Positions 19,823 to 26,833 of a stretch of DNA of 36,029 bases are shown in pieces. The notes beneath the pieces were generated by a model that was not told the origin of the DNA, ran no database searches, and saw only the letters and a list, made by a program, of their open reading frames with translations. Position 1 is the stretch's first letter. The number at the start of each line of letters is the position of its first letter. The translations under genes and the position numbers were made by a program. The DNA is from Candidatus Staskawiczbacteria bacterium (GTDB taxonomy: Bacteria > Patescibacteriota > Minisyncoccia > Minisyncoccales > Staskawiczbacteraceae): positions 1 through 36,029 of the forward strand of contig JACPYG010000017.1 of the NCBI GenBank assembly GCA_016196125.1, given 5' to 3'.

Positions 19823-20517
19823 TTTATCGTAGTGCCAATAAATGATTTATTGTTTAAGAAATCCTCCAACCTTTCTAAATTCCTGCCATTGATTATAACT
19901 ACTTTTATTTTTAACACATCGGCCATTTTTGATGCTCTCGGGTCAAAAGGCATTGAAAGACCGGGGCTCCATTTATCCCCGACAATTTTTCTGAAATCTT
20001 TCCAGCTTATTTCCTTTAAAGCTCTGGCATTTTTAAAATCTTGCTGGGTCTTTGCCTGCCTGCCGGCAGGCAGTTCGTAAACATAATCAATATTAGTCAG
20101 GTTAATTATGGTTTTAACTCCCATATTTTTTGCCAGCGCAATTGAGCAATAATCAGTTGACCAGCCGGGCTTCCATCCGGCAGCCACCACGATATCTTTT
20201 CTGGTGCTTATTTTTTTTGTTGGATTGGTGATAATTTCAGGATAAGCTATTTCTTCAAAGACCTGCTTTAAAACCCTGGCATTTAGCCTTGAAACGTCTA
20301 TGCCAATTATGTCTCTTTCTTTATTGTCTGCCCCGAATTCTAAAAGCGCTTTTTGGTAATTTCTGCAGATTTTTCCGCCTCCGACGAAAATAAAAAATCT
20401 CTTATTTGAAAGATATTTTTGCAGGCAATGCTTAAAATTCTTCAAAAAACCCGCATCAATTTCATTTGGCGCCACCAAAGACCCGCCCAGAGATATAATA
20501 ACAGTTTCTCGATACAT
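19819..20517 (-). CDS. pyrH: UMP kinase, archaeal-type (amino acid kinase family)
   Basis: VIISLGGSLVAPNEID, FVGGGKICRNYQKAL, WSTDYCSIALAKNMGVKTIINLTNIDYVY, PFDPRASKMA. Confidence 0.85.
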   Translation of the reverse strand: MYRETVIISLGGSLVAPNEIDAGFLKNFKHCLQKYLSNKRFFIFVGGGKICRNYQKALLEFGADNKERDIIGIDVSRLNARVLKQVFEEIAYPEIITNPTKKISTRKDIVVAAGWKPGWSTDYCSIALAKNMGVKTIINLTNIDYVYELPAGRQAKTQQDFKNARALKEISWKDFRKIVGDKWSPGLSMPFDPRASKMADVLKIKVVIINGRNLERLEDFLNNKSFIGTTIK

Positions 20518-20560
20518 ATGACTATTCTATCTTATTTTCATTAAAAATTAAAGATACTTA

Positions 20561-20600
20561 AAAAAAAGACCCCCTGCAACAATTATTGTTGAGGGGGTTT
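20561..20600 (-). terminator. Rho-independent terminator of the lectin-like cassette
   Basis: ACCCCCT...AGGGGGT with inner CAACAAT/ATTGTTG; U-run on the minus strand. Confidence 0.8.
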
Positions 20601-20607
20601 AATTTTG

Positions 20608-20622
20608 CCCGCCTTCGGCGGG
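20608..20622. repeat. Short GC hairpin CCCGCC-TTC-GGCGGG
   Basis: Perfect 6-bp arms between the CDS and the terminator. Confidence 0.7.
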
Positions 20623-20626
20623 ACAC

Positions 20627-20666
20627 CTTTGCCAACTCCGTCCCTAACGGGACTCCGTTGGCAAAG
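20627..20666. repeat. Hairpin/cruciform over the stop codon of the lectin-like gene
   Basis: 10-bp arms CTTTGCCAAC/GTTGGCAAAG, inner GTCCC/GGGAC, 4-nt loop; stop codon at 20644-20646 overlaps stem/loop. Confidence 0.85.
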
Positions 20667-21360
20667 AAACTACGGAACGGGCACGCAGACCGCCATCGCG
20701 ACGGCCGGAGCGGCCCCAACCAACCCCGAACTCGCCATCGCACCAATGGGCGTTAGGCACATCACCGCCGGAGTCACGAGAGCCCGAACAAAGCGTTGCG
20801 CTTCTGATGTCCAGGTGATTCCCAGTTTCGTCAAAGTACTTTAGCTCGTAGAGCATGCGCTCCATGAGCGTGGTACCATTGACTTGCCGGGTTGCCAGCT
20901 GATCTGCAGAGAGGTTTTTGTTTTCCTCGTCGGCTTCCTGGCGGTCGCGAACCCAAATGGCATAAGTGCCGTTGGCTGGGTCGCGGTCGTTGGTGGCGAC
21001 ATCCTTGTCCAAATCATCCTTGTAGCGCCAGCATTTGAACTGCTTTTGGCAGGCGTCATAGACCCTGTTGAGGGTCAAGCCATTGGCGACAACAATCAGG
21101 CGATCAAAACCGGGCTGATGGTCGGGAACAGCGACATCGCCGATGGTGAGACCGAAGCGCTTCTTGTAGAAGCTGTCCCACTCTTGGAGTTGCCGCTGAG
21201 CCGAAATGTCTGGTCCGTGGACACAAGGACAGAGACCTGCGAGGAACTTTTGGAGTCCTCGGGGGTTCTCAATCCAGTTCTGCATGACTTCGTCTGAAAT
21301 CTCCGGCATGTTCTGCGCCACGGTGGCAATGAACTCTGCGGTCTGTTTGTGATACAACAT
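20644..21360 (-). CDS. Putative DGR-type variable protein with C-type-lectin-like C-terminus
   Basis: 238 aa; C-terminus TLCSGSRDSGGDVPNAHWCDGEFGVGWGRSGRRDGGLRARSVVS; nt 20689-20745 have 3 adenines in 57 on the coding strand; RBS-like GAAAGG upstream. Confidence 0.6.
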   Translation of the reverse strand: MLYHKQTAEFIATVAQNMPEISDEVMQNWIENPRGLQKFLAGLCPCVHGPDISAQRQLQEWDSFYKKRFGLTIGDVAVPDHQPGFDRLIVVANGLTLNRVYDACQKQFKCWRYKDDLDKDVATNDRDPANGTYAIWVRDRQEADEENKNLSADQLATRQVNGTTLMERMLYELKYFDETGNHLDIRSATLCSGSRDSGGDVPNAHWCDGEFGVGWGRSGRRDGGLRARSVVSLPTESR

Positions 21361-21413
21361 GGTGCTTTTTCCTTTCTTTAGGGTTTCACCATTCTTGCCT
21401 GACTTCCGAAGTG

Positions 21414-21465
21414 GCAGTCATAGCCATAAATCCTCTAAAATTAAAGGTCTTATGGCTATGACTGC
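21414..21465. repeat. 16-bp perfect inverted repeat in the 5' leader of the lectin-like gene
   Basis: GCAGTCATAGCCATAA / TTATGGCTATGACTGC. Confidence 0.85.
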
Positions 21466-21516
21466 TGTCTTTTAAGTAATTTTATGATGTAAAAGGGCTG
21501 TTCTTTACTATATTTG

Positions 21517-21545
21517 ATTGTACACCTATTAAGTGATGTTGTCAA
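21517..21545 (-). promoter_or_regulatory. Sigma70-like promoter of the lectin-like cassette
   Basis: Minus strand TTGACA-N17-TACAAT. Confidence 0.7.
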
Positions 21546-21569
21546 GAGTTTACATAGATTCGGTATAAA
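21539..21569 (+). promoter_or_regulatory. Possible divergent smpB promoter
   Basis: TTGTCA-N19-TATAAA; -10 flanked by AGTTTACA/TGTAAACT. Confidence 0.35.
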
Positions 21570-21583
21570 TGTAAACTAAATCC

Positions 21584-22027
21584 ATGCAGATATTATCGGA
21601 GAATAAAAAAGCCTATTACGACTATGAAATACTCGAAAAATTCGAGGCGGGTTTGGTTTTGCAGGGCCAAGAAGTAAAATCAATAAAGGGAGGACACATC
21701 AGCTTGACCGGGTCTTATATTGTTTTTAGGCAAGAAGAGCCGTATTTAATTGGAGCTAAAATACCCGCTTGGCAGCCCAAAAATGCGCCCGAGGACTATA
21801 ATCCCGAAAGGTTAAGAAAGCTCCTTTTGAATGAAAAAGAGATAAACAGGCTTTTGGGTAAGTCAAATGAAAGAGGGTTTTCCATAATACCCTTGAAAGT
21901 TTATACAAAAAATGGTAGAGTGAAACTTGAATTCGGTATAGCAAGAGGAAAGAAAAAATACGACAAAAAAGAAAAGATTAAAAAAAGAGAGGCAGACAGA
22001 GAAATAAACAGAGCGTTGAGTTTGTAA
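21584..22027 (+). CDS. smpB: SsrA-binding protein SmpB
   Basis: NKKAYYDYEILEKFEAGLVLQGQEVKSIKGGHISLTGSYI; ARGKKKYDKKEKIKKREADREINRAL. Confidence 0.96.
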   Translation: MQILSENKKAYYDYEILEKFEAGLVLQGQEVKSIKGGHISLTGSYIVFRQEEPYLIGAKIPAWQPKNAPEDYNPERLRKLLLNEKEINRLLGKSNERGFSIIPLKVYTKNGRVKLEFGIARGKKKYDKKEKIKKREADREINRALSL

Positions 22028-22033
22028 AGTTTT

Positions 22034-22380
22034 GGGAGTGATTGTATCGACAGGTGTTCTTTTTTAAAATAAGCAAATTCAGTATTCTGAAACCTGATAA
22101 AACTTTCAGAAAAAACATAATTGCCAATTTTTCAAATAGGCAACCAGCGTTAGCATACGCTTAATGCTGCATCTTTATCATTGACTCCTAATAAATGAAT
22201 GAAGGTGTTATATTATTAGGATAGGCGGTTTTATTCCTCGGGAAACTGCCGAGATTTACGAGGATTAGGATATTAAGTTTTTGTCTGTTTCTTATTTAAT
22301 ATCTGAAATACAAAATAGACTAAATTTGTAGAATTATTTTAAAAAAACTTCTGGACGCGAGTTCAAACTCGCCACTTCCA
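22034..22380 (+). ncRNA. ssrA: Transfer-messenger RNA
   Basis: Directly after smpB; acceptor GGGAGTG/CACTTCC with G3.U pair, T-arm GCGAGTTCAAACTCGC; ORF ending PALAYA*. Confidence 0.88.
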
Positions 22381-22401
22381 CTAATAAAAGCATTAAAAAA
22401 T

Positions 22402-22911
22402 TTGCAGAATAGAATACCAATAAATAATTTCATACGGGCAAAAGAAGTAAGAGTTATCGATGAAAAAGGCGGGCAGTTGGGCGTTATGAACATTTTTTCG
22501 GCTATTGATTTGGCTAAAGAACGCGGTTTGGATTTAATTCAGGTTACGGAAAAAGTTGAACCGCCAGTTTGCAGAATTGGCAACTATGGCAAATATTTAT
22601 ATTCTTTAAAGAAAAAAGATAAAAAAATAAACGTAAAAACAAAAACAGAATTAAAGGAAATAAGAATAGGGTTCAATATATCTCCCCATGACCTGGAAAC
22701 AAAAGCAAAACAGGCAGAAAAATTTTTAAAAGAAGGAAATAAAGTAAAAGTGGGGATGATGCTAAGGGGAAGAGAAAAAGCAATGGGAGATTATGCGAAG
22801 AAAAAAGTTATATCATTTTTGGAAATTTTAAACTCGCTTATACCCATTAAAGTTGAAAGGGAATTAAAAAGAGAGCCAAGGGGATTTACTGCCATTATTT
22901 CAAAAGAATAA
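22402..22911 (+). CDS. infC: Translation initiation factor IF-3
   Basis: 169 aa (TTG start); PINNFIRAKEVRVIDEKGGQLGVMNIFSAIDLAKERGLDLIQV. Confidence 0.94.
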   Translation: MQNRIPINNFIRAKEVRVIDEKGGQLGVMNIFSAIDLAKERGLDLIQVTEKVEPPVCRIGNYGKYLYSLKKKDKKINVKTKTELKEIRIGFNISPHDLETKAKQAEKFLKEGNKVKVGMMLRGREKAMGDYAKKKVISFLEILNSLIPIKVERELKREPRGFTAIISKE

Positions 22912-22920
22912 AAACATGAA

Positions 22921-23018
22921 CCCTTCACCCCAAAAAAGTGAAGGCAGTTAAAAAATATTAAATTAATACCAGCGAATTAAAATCTTTATAAATTATAAAT
23001 TCGTGTGGGTGAAGGGTG
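22921..23018 (+). promoter_or_regulatory. Candidate rpmI translational operator with alternative pairings
   Basis: CCCTTCACCC (22921-22930) complements GGGTGAAGGG (23007-23016, over SD/start); competing local CCTTCAC/GTGAAGG hairpin. Confidence 0.5.
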
Positions 23019-23207
23019 AACAAAACAAAAAAGGCGCTAACAAAGCGTTTTAAAATAACAAAAACAGGCAAAATATTAAGGAGACTTACAGGTCTTAACC
23101 ACTATCAAGCCAAAAAATCCGGACAAAGAAAAAGAAAAGGCCGCAAATGGGTTGCGATTTCAAAATCAGAAACCAAAAAAATTAAGAGATTTTTACATAA
23201 TATTTAA
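23016..23207 (+). CDS. rpmI: 50S ribosomal protein L35
   Basis: NKTKKALTKRFKITKTGKILRRLTGLNHYQAKKSGQRKRKGRK; GTG start. Confidence 0.92.
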   Translation: MNKTKKALTKRFKITKTGKILRRLTGLNHYQAKKSGQRKRKGRKWVAISKSETKKIKRFLHNI

Positions 23208-23374
23208 CTGGACCTACTGATTAAAGTTTTCCGTTATGAAATGTTAAGATTTCAAAGCGAAAATTTGGAAGAGCGAGAAGGTTTATATAAAATATAAGCC
23301 GACGAGCTATTACAAATTTGCAACTGAAATATTAATATTGCAATAGGAAAATCTTTAGTCAGGAGGGCTACTAT

Positions 23375-23725
23375 ATGCCAAGAGTAAAAAGAGGAAAATC
23401 GGCCAACAAGCGCAGAAAGGCTTTATTAAAACATGCCAAAGGTTTTAAGTTGGGCAGGAAGTCTAAATATAAACTGGCAAAAGATGCTTTAAGGCATGCC
23501 TGGACTTATTCATACCGCGACAGAAAAGTTAAAAAGAGAGATTTCAGGCAACTTTGGCAGGTTCAAATTAATGCATTGGCCCGTAAAATGGGAATCAATT
23601 ATAGCCGTTTGGTTCACGGATTAAAAGTAAAAAAAATTGAACTTGATAGAAAGATTTTATCCACTCTGGCAAAAGATTATCCCGATATTTTTGAAAAAAT
23701 CGTGGAAGAAGTAAAGCAAAAATAA
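23375..23725 (+). CDS. rplT: 50S ribosomal protein L20
   Basis: MPRVKRGKSANKRRKALLKHAKGFKLGRKSKYKLAKDALRHAWTYSYRDRKVKKRDFRQLWQVQINA. Confidence 0.97.
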   Translation: MPRVKRGKSANKRRKALLKHAKGFKLGRKSKYKLAKDALRHAWTYSYRDRKVKKRDFRQLWQVQINALARKMGINYSRLVHGLKVKKIELDRKILSTLAKDYPDIFEKIVEEVKQK

Positions 23726-23730
23726 CAAAC

Positions 23731-23768
23731 AAAAAACCGTCCTTCGACCATTCTCGGGACGGTTTTTT
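23731..23768. terminator. Bidirectional Rho-independent terminator
   Basis: AAAAAACCGTCC/GGACGGTTTTTT between convergent rplT and NUDIX genes. Confidence 0.88.
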
Positions 23769-23769
23769 G

Positions 23770-24249
23770 TTACTTTAAAACAAGGCGGTCATTTGCTTGC
23801 CCTAATTTTAACAATAGGTAGTTATGGGCTTTGGTTAAAATATTTTTTGCGTTTTTATAAGTTAATTTTTTTACTGCATCGCCAAATGGCAGCCATATAA
23901 AACCAGTGTGTTCTTTTGAAATTACAACATCTTCCGTATTAGTTTGCGCTAAATAAAAAACAACTAACTTAAAAACCCAGGGAGCCTTTTTCTTTGCTTC
24001 TCCTGAAAGCCCATAGCTTTTCCTGAAAAAATATTTTACATACTCTTTAAATCCGGGAATGATTTTTAAATCTTTTATTCCGGTTTCTTCTTCTATTTCT
24101 CTTTTAACTGTGTCCTCGTTGCTTTCTCCTTCCTCAATATGGCCCTTGGCAAACTCCCAATGCCCTGAATGATAATGCAAAAGCAGATAATGCGGCACAT
24201 TATCTTTTATGCGATATACTACAGCTCCAGCCGATTTTTCTTTTGGCAT
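23770..24249 (-). CDS. NUDIX hydrolase
   Basis: Nudix box GHIEEGESNEDTVKREIEEETGI. Confidence 0.95.
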   Translation of the reverse strand: MPKEKSAGAVVYRIKDNVPHYLLLHYHSGHWEFAKGHIEEGESNEDTVKREIEEETGIKDLKIIPGFKEYVKYFFRKSYGLSGEAKKKAPWVFKLVVFYLAQTNTEDVVISKEHTGFIWLPFGDAVKKLTYKNAKNILTKAHNYLLLKLGQANDRLVLK

Positions 24250-24271
24250 TGTTCATTGTATCAATTATTTA

Positions 24272-24314
24272 AAACAAAACCAGCCCTGAGCTTGTCGAAG
24301 GGCTGGTTTTGTTT
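24272..24314 (-). terminator. Terminator of the surface-protein gene, containing a palindromic repeat
   Basis: 16-bp perfect stem AAACAAAACCAGCCCT/AGGGCTGGTTTTGTTT. Confidence 0.85.
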
Positions 24315-24330
24315 AGTTAATAAACTTTTA

Positions 24331-26739
24331 TTATTTCTTTAACATTTCTCCTATAATCTTGGCTATTCTTGCAGTAGCTTCAGAAATAGATGCCAACGAT
24401 TGATCGCTTATATTTTGGCTGGTAGTCGGCGCGACGATGCTAAAATAGTTGTCGCTTAAATCAAAAATTGTCGTTGCGTAGTTTGGATCATAAACAAAAA
24501 TTTTGTAATTGCTTGCCGGAGATATATTGGACGGTACAGTCCATGTATAAGATCCAGTGGTGGTAGAAATACTTGAAGCTACAGTTGTGGGAGTACCCCC
24601 TGGATTTATTAATAAAATATTTACCATAGATGAGCCAGATGACCCTACTGAACTCCATGTGATATTATATGTTTGTCCTTGTTTTAATGTCTCTCCTCCG
24701 TTTGGAGAAAGGACTGTGATAGACGGCTGGGTTGAAGAAACAATGCTAAAATAGTTATCTGAAGTATCCATCACGGCACTCTCATTATCATTTGCTTCTC
24801 TTATTTTGATTTTATACCCAATATATGGGTTTGCAAGAGATGCATTTGTAAAAGACAAAGAAGACGGAGTCCAATAATAATATCCCTGATTAGTAGAAAC
24901 TCCCGCAGAAATTAATTGCCAGTCTTGCACTATTCCCAAATCAGTATAAGCTGCTAATAAAATGTCTACTTGAGAGTATACATTTCCCGAAAAAGTCCAA
25001 GTAATATTTTGCTGTTTATTTCTATCCCATTGTTCTCCTCCGTTTGGAGAAAGGACTGTGATTTTAGGAACATTAGTGCCATCTGAAACAGTAAAATAAG
25101 CACTAAAACCACATACAGATCCTGGAGAATTCATATCACATACTTCAATTCTATATTTGCCCGAGGTAAATGTTTTACCATCCATTAAGAATCCTCCTGC
25201 GCTACCTGGAGTATATGTACCTGGCGGTAGATTTACATTGTACGATAAACCATATGTGTAAAAAGTATTACCAGCGCTATCCAAAACAAATATTTTAATT
25301 ATTCCGTTAGGTACAGTGTAATTAGCACTCCATGCATAATTCACCGCAGATGATCCAGCTTGATATATTTCAGTTCCATTTGGTTTGTCTACAGTGATGG
25401 ACGGCTGGGTTGTCGGCGCAACAATGCTGAAATAGTTGTCGCTTCTATCTATTATATTTGCAAGTAGACCAGACTGGATACTAATTTTATATGCACCTAC
25501 TGGCATTGTTAAAGGCACAGTATATAAAAAAGAACCACTGGAAGCTGGAATCTGACCCGAAGGATTAAGACTATGATCTTCACCAACTGCATTTTCGATG
25601 CCAATAGACACTGCACTTACTCCAGTAGATTGCCATGTAATATTGTATGTCTTACCTTGAATCCACATTTCTCCACCATTTGGAGAAAGAACTGTGATAG
25701 ACGGCTGGGTTGAAGAAGATATTATTGTAATAGGATATGCTGGAGTGGTTGCCACATTGATATTATTATCCACATTGACCTGGTAGGGACCAGCGACTGT
25801 TCCTGCTGGAACAATAAAGAATAGTGTCTTTCCGTCGTCGTCTGAAATATCATAAAAATGCGTAATTACTCCCGTTGAGGTATTTTTCAAAATTATATCA
25901 TTATTGGCCTGTGTATTGAAATTTAAACCACTTATAGTAAGAACAGCACCAACTGATGTTGATACAGTTACAGGGTTAGGGGTTATTGAAATTATAGACG
26001 GCTGGGTTGAATAAAGATTTACCGTAACGCTATTCGAAACTTCAATGGCTGGATCATAATAAGTACATGCTACGGTATAAGTAGCGTTGAAAGTTGGAAT
26101 TAAGGATAAAATTCCAGATGAATGAACAATGCCATTAACATTTTCATTATATGGGTCACTGCTAATAGTACAGCCTTTTGTATTTTCGATGGTGGAGTTC
26201 CAACCAATTACAACCGAAGATCCTGGAGTAACAGTTACTATTGGCCCTTCAGAATTATTCGCGGTTATATGTACAACTGGCAATACTGAATTTGTCTTGC
26301 ACCCATACAACGTATTTAATTTTTTCCTTGTTGATGGACCGACATAACCTGTTCCACGCTTTAAACCGTAGGGAGCCAAAATTTCAGAAGCATATTTTTC
26401 TTGAAATTCGCTAACTGCAGAGGCAATTCCTTCAGTAAAATTAGGTAAACCTATATCTATTCCGCTGTAAACGCCGTTTTTTTGTAAGGCTATTTTTAAA
26501 GCGTCTACTTCATCGCCCGCATCTCCAATTCTTAAATTAGTATCAAAAGTATGGCACCAAGCTAGAGTTGTAGTCTGTTGCGCTTTGAGCTCGGCTATTT
26601 GTTGCAACAATACTTGAATTTGCGCCTGCAACTGGGCAATCAATGCCGAGTTATCTGCGGTTTGGGCATTAACCGAACCGCCAGAAAACAAAATCGCTGT
26701 CGCTAAAACGGCTGTTATTAGAACTGATTTAATCTTCAT
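24331..26739 (-). CDS. Secreted surface protein: signal peptide, peptidoglycan-binding-like domain, IPT/TIG-like and repeated Ser/Thr-rich Ig-like domains
   Basis: Signal peptide; LRIGDAGDEVDALKIALQKNG; repeated ITVLSPNGGExxxxGxxYNITW modules. Confidence 0.8.
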   Translation of the reverse strand: MKIKSVLITAVLATAILFSGGSVNAQTADNSALIAQLQAQIQVLLQQIAELKAQQTTTLAWCHTFDTNLRIGDAGDEVDALKIALQKNGVYSGIDIGLPNFTEGIASAVSEFQEKYASEILAPYGLKRGTGYVGPSTRKKLNTLYGCKTNSVLPVVHITANNSEGPIVTVTPGSSVVIGWNSTIENTKGCTISSDPYNENVNGIVHSSGILSLIPTFNATYTVACTYYDPAIEVSNSVTVNLYSTQPSIISITPNPVTVSTSVGAVLTISGLNFNTQANNDIILKNTSTGVITHFYDISDDDGKTLFFIVPAGTVAGPYQVNVDNNINVATTPAYPITIISSSTQPSITVLSPNGGEMWIQGKTYNITWQSTGVSAVSIGIENAVGEDHSLNPSGQIPASSGSFLYTVPLTMPVGAYKISIQSGLLANIIDRSDNYFSIVAPTTQPSITVDKPNGTEIYQAGSSAVNYAWSANYTVPNGIIKIFVLDSAGNTFYTYGLSYNVNLPPGTYTPGSAGGFLMDGKTFTSGKYRIEVCDMNSPGSVCGFSAYFTVSDGTNVPKITVLSPNGGEQWDRNKQQNITWTFSGNVYSQVDILLAAYTDLGIVQDWQLISAGVSTNQGYYYWTPSSLSFTNASLANPYIGYKIKIREANDNESAVMDTSDNYFSIVSSTQPSITVLSPNGGETLKQGQTYNITWSSVGSSGSSMVNILLINPGGTPTTVASSISTTTGSYTWTVPSNISPASNYKIFVYDPNYATTIFDLSDNYFSIVAPTTSQNISDQSLASISEATARIAKIIGEMLKK

Positions 26740-26784
26740 GTTTATGTTTTTCCACTAATTGTGGATTAATAATATTGTTTTTTA

Positions 26785-26812
26785 ATAATACCACCCCCCC
26801 GCTCTGTGTCAA
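26785..26812 (-). promoter_or_regulatory. Sigma70-like promoter of the surface-protein gene
   Basis: Minus strand TTGACA-N16-TATTAT. Confidence 0.6.
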
Positions 26813-26833
26813 GGGGAAGTATTGTATAATACA

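Noticed and set aside
20605-21329. ORFs 20605..20844 (+), 20841..21059 (-), 20884..21297 (+), 21096..21329 (-)
   Set aside because: Overlap the well-supported 238-aa minus-strand gene; high local GC gives chance open frames, and none shows a recognisable motif.
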